Shown here: positions 1 through 9,800 of the stretch, in pieces
Layout of the letters: every line of letters starts with the position of its first letter
How positions within the stretch are numbered: the stretch's first letter is position 1
From: an uncultured Oscillospiraceae bacterium
GTDB lineage: Bacteria; Bacillota; Clostridia; Oscillospirales; Oscillospiraceae
NCBI GenBank assembly: GCA_910588105.1
Contig: CAJUQD010000028.1
Coordinates: 1 to 34,349 of the forward strand
Direction: 5' to 3'
DNA: 34,349 nucleotides
Program-made: the position numbers and the translations under genes
The notes under the pieces: generated by a model
Seen by the model: the letters and a program-made list of their open reading frames with translations, nothing else
Told to the model about the DNA's origin: nothing
The model's database searches: none

Positions 1-1072
1 TCTTGCCGCCGTTGGACAGGTACGCGCCCATCACGAAATCCAGCTGGCCGCCGGTACCCGAGATCTGCCGCAGGCCGGCGGACTCGGCGTTGACCTGCCC
101 GAACAGGTCCAGGTCGATGGCGTTGTTGATGGAGATGAAGTTGTCCAGCTGGGCCAGCACCCGCACGTCGTTGGTGTAGTCCACCGGGGCGGCCATCACC
201 TCCGGGTTACGGTTGACGTAGTCGTACAGCTTCTGGGTGCCCGCCGCAAAGGCGTACACCTGGCGGCCCTTGTCCAGGTTCTTGCGCTTACCTGTGATTT
301 TGCCCGCCAGGGCGATATCCACAAAGCCGTCCACATACATCTCGGTGTGCACGCCCAGGTCCTTTAAATCGGACTGGGCGATCATGGAGCCCACTGCGTT
401 GGGCATCCCGCCGATCCCCAGCTGGAGGCAGGCCCCGTTGGGGATGTGGGGGACGATGAGGTTGGCCACCGCCCGGTCCACCTCGGAGGGTTCGCCCCCA
501 CCGCCCAGCTGGGCGATGGGGGGGTTGCTGCCCTCCACCACGAAATCCACGTCCTTAATGTTGATCTCGCTGCCGGTGAGGCCGTACACCCAGGGCATGT
601 TCTGGTTGACTTCCACAATAATGGTCTTGGCCTTGTCCATCATGTCCGCCAGGTGGGAGGCCGCCAGGGCAAAGCTGAAGTTGCCGTGGGCGTCCATGGG
701 GGTGGTCTGCACCATCACCACATCCACGTCCACGTTCTCCCGGTAAAACCGGGGCAGCTCGGAATAGCGGATGGGGGAGAAATAGCCCATGCCCTTGGAG
801 ATGATCTTGCGGTCCACCCCGGAGCAGTGCCAGGCGTTCCACGTGAAATGCTCCCCGGCGTCGTCCGCCTTGCAGATCTCGGGCATCCACATGGTAACGC
901 CGCCCCGGACCTTCACGTCATACAGCTCGTCCTTGCGTGCCGCCAAGGCGGCGTCCAGCGCGATGGGGTGGTTGGTGCACCAGGTATAGTCCACCCAGTC
1001 GCCGGATTTGACTGCCTTCACCGCCTCCTCGGCGGTGGTGAGTTTCTCTTTGTAAAGCGCCTGCCAGTCCAT
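1..1072 (-). CDS. but: butyryl-CoA:acetate CoA-transferase (partial, C-terminus beyond window)
   Basis: Transfers CoA from butyryl-CoA to acetate, the last step of butyrate formation in many gut anaerobes. The gene reads leftwards off the window edge, so only the first 357 residues of about 450 are present. Reading from ATG at 1072 (MDWQALYKEK) shows the family landmarks: WCTNHPIALD near residue 32, the SNPPIAQLGGGG stretch, LGIGGMPNAVGS, and GVHTEMYVDG with the expected catalytic glutamate at about residue 244. It ends at GGQLDFVMGAYLSNGGK. An AAAGGGG ribosome binding site lies upstream, and the gene begins 12 bases after the thiolase stop, so both are in one operon. The overall match is closest to Roseburia-type butyryl-CoA:acetate transferases as remembered. 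A 4-hydroxybutyrate or other short-chain acyl CoA-transferase of the same family cannot be excluded. Confidence 0.88.
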   Translation of the reverse strand, partial: MDWQALYKEKLTTAEEAVKAVKSGDWVDYTWCTNHPIALDAALAARKDELYDVKVRGGVTMWMPEICKADDAGEHFTWNAWHCSGVDRKIISKGMGYFSPIRYSELPRFYRENVDVDVVMVQTTPMDAHGNFSFALAASHLADMMDKAKTIIVEVNQNMPWVYGLTGSEINIKDVDFVVEGSNPPIAQLGGGGEPSEVDRAVANLIVPHIPNGACLQLGIGGMPNAVGSMIAQSDLKDLGVHTEMYVDGFVDIALAGKITGKRKNLDKGRQVYAFAAGTQKLYDYVNRNPEVMAAPVDYTNDVRVLAQLDNFISINNAIDLDLFGQVNAESAGLRQISGTGGQLDFVMGAYLSNGGK

Positions 1073-1084
1073 GTCAGGCCCCTT

Positions 1085-2344
1085 TTAGCACTTCTCGAAG
1101 ATGGTGGCGACGCCCATGCCGCCGCCGATGCACAGGGTGGCCAGGCCCTTCTTGGCCTCGGGCCGCTTGGCCATCTCGTGGAGCAGGGTGACGATGATGC
1201 GCGCGCCGGAGGCGCCCACGGGGTGGCCGATGGAGATGGCGCCGCCGTTGACGTTGACCTTGCTCATATCGAAGTCCAGCTCCCGGGCCACGGCGATGGA
1301 CTGGGCGGCGAACGCCTCGTTGGCCTCCACCAGGTCGATGTCCTTGATGGTCAGGTTGGCCTTGGCCATGGCGTCACGGGAGGCGGGCACCGGGCCCACG
1401 CCCATGATCTTGGGGTCCACGCCGCCGTGGCCCCAGCTCACCAGCTTGGCCATGGGCTTCAGGCCGTACTTCTCCACCGCCTCGCCGGAGGCCAGCACGA
1501 TGGCGGCCGCGCCGTCGTTGATGCCGGAGGCGTTGGCGGCGGTGACCCGCTGGACGTGCTTCCTGGCGTCGGCCTCGTGGATCTGGGTGAGCTCGAAGGT
1601 GTGCACCACCTCGTCCTCAACGCCCTCGGGGCCCACGGGGAACGCGCCGCGCAGCTTGGCGATGCCCTCGGCGGTGACGCCCGCCTTGGGGAACTCGTCC
1701 ACCTTGAACTCCACCATTTCCTTCTTCTTCTTGATCGTCACGGGGACGATCTCGTCCTCAAACTTGCCGGCCTTCTGGGCGGCCTCGGTCTTCTGCTGGG
1801 AGGAGGCGGCAAAGGCGTCCAGCTCCTCGCGGGTGATGCCCCAGATATCGCAGATGTTCTCGGCGGTGGTGCCCATGTGGTAGTTGTTGTAGGCGTCCCA
1901 CAGTCCGTCCTTAATCATGGTGTCCACCAGCTTCTTGTCGCCCATGCGGGCGCCCCAGCGGGCGTCCATGGAGGCGAAGGGGGCGGCGCTCATGTTCTCG
2001 GTGCCGCCGCACACCACGATCTCCGCGTCGCCGGAGCGGATGGCGCGGCCCGCCTCGATGACGGACTTCATGCCGGAGCCGCACACCATGCCCACGGTAT
2101 AGGCGGGGACGGAGAAGGGCACGCCGGCCTTGATGGCTACCTGGCGGGCGGGGTTCTGGCCCTGGGCGGCGGTCAGGATGCAGCCGAACATCACCTCGTC
2201 CACCTGCTCGGGCTTCACGTTGGCCCGCGCCAACGCCTCCTTGACTACGATGGCGCCCAGGTCGGTGGCGGGGGTGTCCTTCAGGCTTCCGCCAAAGGAG
2301 CCCACCGCGGTGCGGCAGCAGCTGACCACATATAAATCTTTCAT
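1085..2344 (-). CDS. thl: acetyl-CoA C-acetyltransferase (thiolase)
   Basis: Condenses two acetyl-CoA to acetoacetyl-CoA, the first step of the butyrate pathway. Visible catalytic residues are Cys88 (VCGSGMKSV), His374 (GHPVGAS) and Cys405 (CIGGGMG), with the NASGINDGAAA and NEAFAAQ motifs between them. The protein has 419 residues against about 393 for typical biosynthetic thiolases. The excess is an insertion of about 26 residues near positions 236-264 (rich in E, H and D), just before VTAANASGINDG. The start is ATG at 2344, behind GGAGG with 8 bases of spacing. It is first in an operon with the CoA-transferase and has a clear promoter at 2406-2434. Crotonase, HBD and BCD genes of the pathway are not in this window. 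Confidence 0.95.
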   Translation of the reverse strand: MKDLYVVSCCRTAVGSFGGSLKDTPATDLGAIVVKEALARANVKPEQVDEVMFGCILTAAQGQNPARQVAIKAGVPFSVPAYTVGMVCGSGMKSVIEAGRAIRSGDAEIVVCGGTENMSAAPFASMDARWGARMGDKKLVDTMIKDGLWDAYNNYHMGTTAENICDIWGITREELDAFAASSQQKTEAAQKAGKFEDEIVPVTIKKKKEMVEFKVDEFPKAGVTAEGIAKLRGAFPVGPEGVEDEVVHTFELTQIHEADARKHVQRVTAANASGINDGAAAIVLASGEAVEKYGLKPMAKLVSWGHGGVDPKIMGVGPVPASRDAMAKANLTIKDIDLVEANEAFAAQSIAVARELDFDMSKVNVNGGAISIGHPVGASGARIIVTLLHEMAKRPEAKKGLATLCIGGGMGVATIFEKC

Positions 2345-2405
2345 GGGAATCGACCTCCAAATTCAATTTATTTGTTGAATCCCGTTTGTTAAGATTCTGA
2401 CTAAC

Positions 2406-2434
2406 ATTATAAACTGACAGGGGGAAAATTGCAA
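2406..2434 (-). promoter_or_regulatory. sigma-A promoter of thl-but operon
   Basis: On the minus strand TTGCAA (2429-2434), a 17-base spacer and a perfect TATAAT (2406-2411) stand about 60 bases before the thiolase start. Confidence 0.75.
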
Positions 2435-2478
2435 CAGGGAAATGCAAAAGAAGCGTGGAGCCGCCCGGGCGCTTGGGT

Positions 2479-5100
2479 TCAGCGCTTGTTGCGCCTAACC
2501 GCCTTCTCGATTTCGCACACCGCCAGCGGGATGAGGGACAGCCCCAGCACCACCAGCCACTCGGTGAGGGTCAGGGCGCACACCCGGAATACCGACATCA
2601 GCGGCGGTATGAGCAGCACGGACAATTGCAGGGCCATGCCCACCAGGAACGCCTTGTTCATGGCCGGGTTAGAGGTGAGGCCGATGTGGGCGATGGACTG
2701 GGTTTCGCTGCGCACGTCGAAGGCGTGGAAGAGCTGGCAGAAGGTGAGGGTGGCGAAGGCCATGGTGTTGGCGGTGGCGTCCGCCAGGGTGGGGTCGCTG
2801 AGCACATACTCCCCCAGCCAGTAGGCCGCCAGGGTGAGCAGGCCCACCATCAGCCCCTGCCAGGCCAGGCGGATGGAAAAACGCCGGGTGAACAGCGGCT
2901 CAGACGCGGAGCGGGGCTTCTCCTCCATCACCGAGGGCTCCACCGGCTCCATGCCCAGGGCCAGGGCGGGCAGGGAGTCGGTGACCAGGTTGAGCCACAA
3001 AAGCTGCACCGCCACCAAGGGGGGCTGGTGGAAGTTGAAGAGGGTGGCCAAAAACAGCGTCACAATCTCGCCGATATTGCAGGAGAGCAGGTAGTGGATG
3101 GCCTTTTTGATGTTGGAATAGATGCCCCGGCCCTGCTCTACCGCCTTGACGATGGTGGCGAAATTGTCGTCGGTGAGGATCATGTCCGCCGCGCCCTTGG
3201 CCACGTCGGTGCCCGTGATCCCCATGGCGCAGCCGATGTCCGCCACCTTCAGCGCCGGGGCGTCGTTCACCCCGTCCCCCGTCATGGCTACCACCACGCC
3301 CTTCTTCTGCCAAGCCTTGACGATGCGCATTTTGTGCTCTGGCGACACCCGGGCGTAGACGGCAAATTTGTCCACGTCCTGCTCCAGCAGCTCCTGGGGC
3401 ATGAAGTCCAGGTCCTCCCCGGTGATGGCCAGGTCGCCGCTGCGGAAAATGTCCAGCTCCCTGGCGATGGCCACGGCGGTGAGCTTGTGGTCGCCGGTGA
3501 TCATCACCGGGCGGATGCCCGCGGCGTAGCACTGCCCCACCGCGTCCTTTACCTCAAGCCGGGGCGGGTCGATCATGCCCACCAGCCCCACGAAGGTGAG
3601 TCCTGTCTCCAATTCCCCGCTGACAGGGTTTCCGGCGGGTAATTTTTCAATGTCCTTATACCCGCAGGCCAGCACCCGCAGCGCCTGCTCCGCCATGGAG
3701 GCGTTGGCGGCCTCCACGTCCCGGCCCAGGGCGGCGGTGAGGGGGGCGGCGGCCCCGGCCAGGATGTGGGTGCACCGGGAAAGGAGCACGTCGGGAGCGC
3801 CCTTGACCATGACGCGGTACCGGCCGGGCTGGCCGGGCAGGGGGTGGACGGTGCTCATCAGCTTGCGCTCGGAGTCGAAGGGCAGCTCAAACACCCGGGG
3901 CATCTCCTGCTCCAAAATGTTCTTGTCCAGGCCGTCGGCCAGCGCGGCGTCCACAAAGGCGGTCTCGGTGGGGTCGCCGGTGGTTTTGCCGCTGGGGGAG
4001 AGCACCGTGTCGTTACACAGCGCACCGATGGTCAGCGCCTCCCGGCGGTGGCGGTCCCCAGGGGTCCACACCTGCTTCACCGTCATGCGGTTCTGGGTGA
4101 GGGTGCCGGTTTTGTCCGAGCAGATCACCCCGGCGCAGCCCAGGGTCTCCACCGCGGGCAGCTTTTTCACAATGGCGTTGTGCTTTACCATCCGCTGCAC
4201 CCCCAGGGCCAGCACGATGGTGACGATGGCGGGCAGGCCCTCCGGGATGGCGGCCACCGCCAGGGAGACGGCGGCCATGAGCATTTCCAGCAGGGGGCGG
4301 TGGTAGAGCAGGCCCACCCCGAACATCACCGCGCACACCGCCAGGCACACGAAGGACAGGGTTTTGGAGATCTCCGCCAGCTTGCGCTGAAGCGGGGTGG
4401 AGGTGTCCTCCTCCCCCATGAGCATCCCGGCGATGCGGCCCACCTCGGTGTCCATGCCGGTGGCCGTCACCACGCAGAGCGCCCGGCCGTTGGTGATGAC
4501 GGTGGACGAGATCACCATATTGCTGCGGTCCCCCAGCACCGTGCCCTCGGGCAGCACCGCGTCCGCCTGTTTGTCCACCGGGACGGATTCGCCGGTCATG
4601 GCGGATTCGTCCGCCTTCAGGTTGGCGCACTCCAGGATGCGGGCATCGGCGGGCACCAGGTCCCCCGCTTCCAGCACGATGACGTCGCCGGGCACCAGAA
4701 AGGCCGTCTCCAGCCGGACCTGCTCCCCGCCCCGGACCACCTTGGCCAGGGGGGCGGACATTTTCTGCAATGCCTCCAGGGCCTTTTCCGCGCTGTCCTC
4801 TTGGGAGATGGAGATGCAGGCGTTCACCGCCACGATGACCAGGATGATGACCGCCTCCACCCAGTCCTCCCCGGCGGAGGAGACCAGGGACAGTGCCGCC
4901 GCGGCCAGCAGCACTAAAATCATGGGGTCCCGCATCTGGTCCAGGAACCGGGCCCAGAGGGGCTTTTTTGCCGACCCGGCCAGTTGGTTGGGGCCGTATT
5001 TATCCAGCCGCGCCTGGGCCTCCTGGGGGGAGAGGCCGGAGCGGCCGGATTCCAGCCCAGCCAGGGTTTGGGCGGCGGTCTTGTCGTACCATTGGCTCAT
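2479..5100 (-). CDS. P2A-type cation-transporting ATPase, probable Mn2+ exporter
   Basis: Membrane pump of 873 residues that couples ATP hydrolysis to cation transport. Landmarks in order are an N-terminal cation-ATPase domain (1-55), TM1-2 (56-100), TGES of the actuator domain (169-172), PEGLP in TM4 (286-290), the phosphorylated Asp329 in DKTGTLT, KGAPD in the nucleotide domain, TGDGVNDAPALK in the hinge, and four to six C-terminal membrane helices. The start chosen is ATG 5100 (MSQWYDK), behind AAAAGGAG. An in-frame start 24 codons upstream would run through the leader RNA. By sequence alone it would be called a Ca2+ ATPase (SERCA-like). The yybP-ykoY riboswitch in its leader argues for manganese, as known for the Lactococcus P-type ATPase YoaB. 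A substrate other than Mn2+ (Ca2+) remains possible. Confidence 0.93.
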   Translation of the reverse strand: MSQWYDKTAAQTLAGLESGRSGLSPQEAQARLDKYGPNQLAGSAKKPLWARFLDQMRDPMILVLLAAAALSLVSSAGEDWVEAVIILVIVAVNACISISQEDSAEKALEALQKMSAPLAKVVRGGEQVRLETAFLVPGDVIVLEAGDLVPADARILECANLKADESAMTGESVPVDKQADAVLPEGTVLGDRSNMVISSTVITNGRALCVVTATGMDTEVGRIAGMLMGEEDTSTPLQRKLAEISKTLSFVCLAVCAVMFGVGLLYHRPLLEMLMAAVSLAVAAIPEGLPAIVTIVLALGVQRMVKHNAIVKKLPAVETLGCAGVICSDKTGTLTQNRMTVKQVWTPGDRHRREALTIGALCNDTVLSPSGKTTGDPTETAFVDAALADGLDKNILEQEMPRVFELPFDSERKLMSTVHPLPGQPGRYRVMVKGAPDVLLSRCTHILAGAAAPLTAALGRDVEAANASMAEQALRVLACGYKDIEKLPAGNPVSGELETGLTFVGLVGMIDPPRLEVKDAVGQCYAAGIRPVMITGDHKLTAVAIARELDIFRSGDLAITGEDLDFMPQELLEQDVDKFAVYARVSPEHKMRIVKAWQKKGVVVAMTGDGVNDAPALKVADIGCAMGITGTDVAKGAADMILTDDNFATIVKAVEQGRGIYSNIKKAIHYLLSCNIGEIVTLFLATLFNFHQPPLVAVQLLWLNLVTDSLPALALGMEPVEPSVMEEKPRSASEPLFTRRFSIRLAWQGLMVGLLTLAAYWLGEYVLSDPTLADATANTMAFATLTFCQLFHAFDVRSETQSIAHIGLTSNPAMNKAFLVGMALQLSVLLIPPLMSVFRVCALTLTEWLVVLGLSLIPLAVCEIEKAVRRNKR

Positions 5101-5181
5101 AGTCCAACACTCCTTTTCTTTCCTTCTGAATATAGCGTTTTTTGGGGGTCGAATGGTAGGGAAAGGGGACAAGCGGGAAAC

Positions 5182-5222
5182 AAAAAAGACCTATCCGCAG
5201 TCTCAGACTGCGGATAGGTCTT
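5182..5222 (-). terminator. riboswitch-controlled intrinsic terminator before the P-type ATPase
   Basis: A perfect 18-bp stem (arms 5205-5222 and 5186-5203, one central base) is followed on the minus strand by six T. Its 5' arm contains the 3' strand of riboswitch P1 (5213-5218). Forming P1 and forming the terminator are therefore mutually exclusive, which predicts an ON switch: ligand holds P1 and the polymerase reads through into the ATPase. Confidence 0.88.
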
Positions 5223-5305
5223 ACCGTTTCAGACTAAGCCAGAGGGAATTCCTCTTGCTGTTGGCCTTAGCCGCGGGACAGAACCCCGCCGGTTACTCCC
5301 CTATC
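5213..5305 (-). ncRNA. yybP-ykoY manganese riboswitch (aptamer)
   Basis: The minus strand carries the motif hallmarks. P1 is GATAGG (5300-5305) pairing with CCTATC (5213-5218). The conserved GGGGAGTA loop follows P1 directly. There are inner helices (GCGGG/CCCGC, CTAAG/CTTAG), then CGGT and the second conserved loop element TAAGACC, which closes back to P1. The family senses Mn2+ and commonly controls Mn exporters of the P-type ATPase, MntP and TerC types. Position, orientation and the overlapping terminator all fit control of the ATPase starting at 5100. Confidence 0.88.
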
Positions 5306-5316
5306 ACTTGAGGTAG

Positions 5317-5345
5317 ATGATACCAGAAATGGGGGTGGCTGTCAA
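5317..5345 (-). promoter_or_regulatory. sigma-A promoter of Mn2+ riboswitch-ATPase transcript
   Basis: TTGACA (5340-5345), a 17-base spacer and TATCAT (5317-5322) with a TG extension just upstream on the minus strand. Transcription would begin at about 5310, a few bases before the aptamer. Confidence 0.8.
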
Positions 5346-5503
5346 GGGGAAAGAAGCGCGACGATAGCCGCGCAGGGGGGCTTGGAGCGGAGCGAGGACG
5401 AGCGCAGGCCCGCCTGTGCGGGCCGGAGACCAGTCCGAGCCGGAGCGAAAGCGACCCGGCCGCGCGGCCAATCGGAGCGTGACAATGGCGGCTGGGGGAA
5501 CGC
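5346..5503. repeat. GC-rich intergenic segment, diverged member of the local repeat family
   Basis: No gene is supported here. On the plus strand the segment has the same ordered words as the repeats at 10840-11190 and 30088-30260: a GGAGCGAGGAC core near 5389-5400, then GC-rich hairpins (for example GGCCCGC/GCGGGCC), then GGAGCGTGACAA near 5475-5486. Similarity is clear only in these blocks, so membership is tentative. It may also terminate the foldase gene, but no U-tract is visible. Confidence 0.45.
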
Positions 5504-6700
5504 TCAGCCCACCCCGCCGCTCTCCACGGGGCCGCTCTGCGCCGGGGCGTCCTTCTCCGCCAGCGCCTGGTGGTAGGCGCTGAGCCGGCGGTAAAAGTCG
5601 ATGGCGTTCAGGCTGTCCAGCGCCCCGGCGCGGGTGATCTGGGCCTCCGCGATCCACTGGTCGGCCAGATCCTCCATGGCGTCCACCTGGAAGCTGTCCC
5701 GGTACTGGGTTTTCGTCTCGTCGGTGAGGGGCAGGCGCAGAATGATGTGATAGCCGAACTCGCTCTCCACGATGCCGGAGATCTCCCCCTCCTTCAGCGC
5801 CAGGGACGCCTCCTCAAAGGGGGCCACCATCTGGCCGGAGGAGGTGGTGTAGCCGTCGGGGTTGTTCTGGGGATTGTCCTCGCTGTGGGCCATCATCAGC
5901 TCGTCGAACTTGGCCTCCAGGGCGCCGGCGTCCGTCCCCTGGAGCTGGGAGAGGAGATCCTCCGCCTGGGCCCGCTTCTGGGCAGCCTGGTCATCGGGGA
6001 GGGGCTGCTTGCTGTCGTCCACCGTTTTGAGCAGGATGTGCTTCACCCGGTAAACCTTCTGGGCGTCCAGGTACTCATTCAGCTCCTGCTCGTCGGGCGC
6101 GTGGGTGACGGCGTTCTTCACGTTCTCGTAATAGGTGGTCATTTCAAAAATGAATTGGGCGCTCTCCTCGGTCAGCCCCCAGTAGGGGCCGGCGGTGTCC
6201 AGGTCGGACTGCTCCATGGCCTGGCGCACCTCCTCCATCTGGGCGTCGGTGGGCAGGCAGCCCAGCTCGGCCGCCTTCTGGCGCACCAGAGTGTGATAGG
6301 CGGACAGGCGGACACCCTGCTCCAGCAGGTCGCCCGCCGCGTCGGGCATGTCCGCCAGGTTCAGGCCGAAGTAGGAGAAATACTGCTGGGTGTTCATGCA
6401 GGCCTGGCCCAGCAGGTAGAAAAAGAGGTCGGCCGGGACATCCACCCCGTCGACGGTGAGCATCACGTCGTCCGGGTTGGCGCCGGCGGCGAACATCAGG
6501 GGGGGCTGGGTCAGGTCGGCCACGATTTCGGGTGCGGCGCTGGGGGAGGCGGACGGGTCCGCGCTGGGGGAAGCGGACGGGTCCGCGCCGGGAGAGACGG
6601 AGGGATCGCCGCTGGTGGGGTTGGCGGTGGTGCAGGCGAACAGGGACAGGGCCAGGGCCCCGGATAACAGCAGGGCCGGCAGTCGTTTCCAATTTTTCAT
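5504..6700 (-). CDS. PpiC-type peptidylprolyl isomerase lipoprotein (PrsA/SurA-like foldase)
   Basis: Extracytoplasmic foldase of 398 residues. It has a signal peptide with lipobox LFAC, so Cys23 should be lipidated. A linker of repeated PSASPSADPSAS-type units follows (about 25-57), then an N-terminal SurA_N-like helical region, and a parvulin domain at about 217-320 (VKHILLK near its start, FGYHIILRLP near its end). The start is ATG 6700 behind GGAGAA. An in-frame start 22 codons upstream lies in the promoter. The gene follows mfd, as in many Clostridia, but has its own promoter. It probably helps fold secreted proteins. The low-complexity linker presumably spaces the catalytic part from the membrane. 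Confidence 0.9.
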   Translation of the reverse strand: MKNWKRLPALLLSGALALSLFACTTANPTSGDPSVSPGADPSASPSADPSASPSAAPEIVADLTQPPLMFAAGANPDDVMLTVDGVDVPADLFFYLLGQACMNTQQYFSYFGLNLADMPDAAGDLLEQGVRLSAYHTLVRQKAAELGCLPTDAQMEEVRQAMEQSDLDTAGPYWGLTEESAQFIFEMTTYYENVKNAVTHAPDEQELNEYLDAQKVYRVKHILLKTVDDSKQPLPDDQAAQKRAQAEDLLSQLQGTDAGALEAKFDELMMAHSEDNPQNNPDGYTTSSGQMVAPFEEASLALKEGEISGIVESEFGYHIILRLPLTDETKTQYRDSFQVDAMEDLADQWIAEAQITRAGALDSLNAIDFYRRLSAYHQALAEKDAPAQSGPVESGGVG

Positions 6701-6754
6701 GGTATTCTCCAATCCGTGAGGCAGAATGATTCCGGCACGGGGCCGTTGGGGGGT

Positions 6755-6783
6755 ATTATACATCAACAGGGCGGGAAATGCAA
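6755..6783 (-). promoter_or_regulatory. sigma-A promoter of the foldase lipoprotein gene
   Basis: TTGCAT (6778-6783), a 17-base spacer and TATAAT (6755-6760) on the minus strand, in the 117-base gap between the mfd stop and the foldase start. Confidence 0.7.
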
Positions 6784-6817
6784 ATCAAGGTTGTGGATGG
6801 GAAGGGCGCAGCACGAC

Positions 6818-9800
6818 TCAAGGTTGCGGCGCCGTCGTGAGCAGAGCCCCGTACCGCTCCACGACCTGGGCGGCGGTGCGCAGGGGGTCGTCGTTCCGGC
6901 GCAGCTTCAGGGTGAGGGCGGGGGCGTCGCCGGGGGAGAAGAGCATCCGGCCGGGATACTGCCCCGCCAGCGCGGCGATGGACTCCAGGTCGAATTGTTC
7001 CAGGGCGAACACCAGGGCGGCCCCCTTCTGGGAGATGTCGGTGATGCGGCACTCCGCCCCCTGCCCCCGGAGGAGCGCCACCGAGAGCAGGTTGTTCACC
7101 TGCCGGGGCGGGTCGCCAAAGCGGTCGATGAGCTCGTCGGTGATGTCGTCCGCATCCTCTTGGGTGCGCACCCGGGCGATGCGGCGGTACAGGTCCATCC
7201 GCTGGCCCGGGTCGGGTACGTATTTGTCCGGGATGGAGGCGGAGACCGTCAAATCCACCGTGCACTCGGGGAGGCGGTCCGGCTTCTCCCCCTTCTCCTC
7301 CAAAACCGCTTCCTCCAGCAGCTTCAGATACAGGTCGTAGCCCACGCTCATCAGGAACCCGGACTGCTCCGGGCCCAAAAGGTTGCCCGCCCCCCGGATC
7401 TCCAGGTCCCGCATGGCGATTTTGAAGCCGGAGCCGAACTCGGCGTACTCCCGGATGGCGCTCAGGCGCTTGGCGGCCACTTCGGTGAGCACCTTGCCCG
7501 CCCGGTAGGTCATGTAGGCGTAGGCCCGCCGGGGGGAACGGCCCACCCGGCCCCGGATCTGATGGAGCTGGCTCAGCCCCATCTTGTCCGCGTCCTCAAT
7601 GATGAGGGTGTTCACGTTGGCGATGTCGATGCCCGTTTCAATGATGGTGGTGCACACCAGCACGTCTACCTCGCCGTCGGACACCCGGGTCATCACGTCG
7701 CCCAGCTCCTCCTGGCTCATCTTGCCATGGCCCACCGCCACCTCTGCCTCCGGCCCCAGCATGTCCTTGATGCGCGCGGCGGTGCGCTGGATGGTGTCCA
7801 CCCGGTTGTGGAGGTAGTATACCTGGCCCCCCCGCTCCAGCTCCCGGCGCATGGCGTCGGCCAGCACCGACCAGTCGTGCTCCAGCACGTAGGTCTGCAC
7901 CGGCTGGCGGTTGGAGGGGGGCTCCTCGATGGCGGACATGTCCCGGATGCCGGACAGCGCCATATTCAGCGTGCGGGGGATGGGGGTGGCGGACAGGGTG
8001 AGCACGTCCACCTGCTTGGACATCTCCTTCAGCCGCTCCTTATGGGTGACGCCGAAGCGCTGCTCCTCGTCCACTACCAGCAGCCCCAGGTCCTTGAAGC
8101 GCACGTCCTTTTGCAGCAGCCGGTGGGTGCCGATGAGCAGGTCTACCGAGCCGTCCTCCACCCCGGCCAGCGCCTTTTTCATCTGGGCGGGGGTGCGGAA
8201 GCGGCTGACGACCTCAATCTCCACCGGGTATTTGGCAAACCGGGAGCGCGCCGTCAGGTAGTGCTGGCGGGCCAGCACGGTGGTGGGCACCAGGATGGCG
8301 GCCTGCTTGCCGTCCAGCACACACTTCATCACCGCCCGCAGGGCCACCTCCGTTTTGCCGTAGCCCACGTCGCCGCACAGCAGCCGGTCCATGGGGCGGG
8401 GGGCCTCCATGTCTTTTTTAATCTCCCGGATGGAGCGCAGCTGGTCCTCCGTCTCGTCGTAGGGGAAGTCGTCCTCAAACTCCTGCTGCCAGGGGGAGTC
8501 GGAGGCGAAGGGGTAGCCCGGCTGGCGCTGGCGCTGGGCGTAGAGCTGGATGAGGCCCTTTGCCAGGTCCTTCACCGCCTTGCGGGTGCGGGTCTTGGCC
8601 TTTTCCCAATCCGTGCCCCCCAGCTTGGACAGCTTTTTGGTCTCCGGGTCGTCCCCCGAGCCGATATATTTGGCGATGGCGTCCAGCTGGGTGGCGGGGA
8701 GGTAGAGCACGTCCGCCCCGGCGTAGGCAAGCTTCACGTAGTCCTTGTCCACCCCGTCCACCGTCATCTTCACCATGCCCACAAACCGGCCGATGCCGTG
8801 GTGCTCGTGGACGATGAGGTCCCCGGGGGATAAGTCTGTAAAGGAATCTACCTTCCGGCGGTCTGCGGCGTGTTTGAGGCGCTTGCCCTTGCGGCGGGGT
8901 TCGTTTCCACCCTCGGTGAGCACCGTGCAGGGACAGCCGATGTAGTCAAACCCCGCCGACAGCCCCCCCACGGCGATGGTGATCCCGCCGGGCTGGGGCA
9001 GGTCGTGGAGCTGGAAATCCACCGCGGAGCGGATTTTCCGTTCTCGGAGCAGGGATTGGAGGTTGAGCGCCCGCTGCTCGCTGCCCACCAGCACCACCGC
9101 GGCGGCGCCGGCGCTTTGCAGCTGGGTGAGGTCGGCCGCCGCCGCGTCCAGGCTGGCCCCGAAGGAGGAGAGCTGGCGGCCCTGGGCGGTGAGGACGTCT
9201 TTTGGGGGCAGGGGGGAGGCGGAGGTGGTGAAGGAGTCCAGGAAGCACAGGGCGTGGTCGGACAGCACAGCCATAAGGTCGTCCATCCCGGCCGCGAATA
9301 CGGCGTGTTTGCCGTCTACGGCCCCGTTTTCCAGCAGGGTTTTCACGTCCTCATTCAGCTGCCACAGCCAGTTTTTGCCCCGCTCCGCCACCCGGCTGGA
9401 CTCGGACAGGCACACGACGGCGTCCGGGGGCAGGTGGTGTGCGGCGGTGGCCAAGGCTTCATACCGGGCGGGAAGCTGCCGGTCGTTCAGGCGCGTCCAG
9501 TTTTCGGTGTCATCCCTGACGGGGAGAAGCTCGCTCACGGGGAGGAACACCGCTTTGTCCAGCCGCCCCGCCCGCCGCTGGGAGGACACATCGAAGGGGC
9601 CCATGGAGTCCACGTCCCGGTCCCAGAACTCGATGCGCACCGGGTCGTCCGCGCCGGGTGAGAACACGTCTAGGATGCCGCCCCGCAGGGCGAACTGGCC
9701 CACCCCCTCTACCTGCTGGCACCGGGTGTAGCCCAGGGCGGCCAGGCGGTCGGTCAATTCGTCCAGGTCATAGCTTCCCTTGGCGTCCACCTCCACCAGG

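Noticed and set aside
446..2335. A 629-codon plus-strand open frame opposite thiolase
   Set aside because: It is antisense to a clear thiolase, is rich in G, H and L as expected for reversed GC-rich codons, and has no ribosome binding site. Similar long antisense frames oppose the P-type ATPase, mfd, prs and the foldase.
5182..5222. The long hairpin as a plain terminator of the foldase gene
   Set aside because: It lies about 280 bases after that gene, beyond a strong promoter, and its arm overlaps the P1 helix of a manganese riboswitch. It belongs to the ATPase leader.
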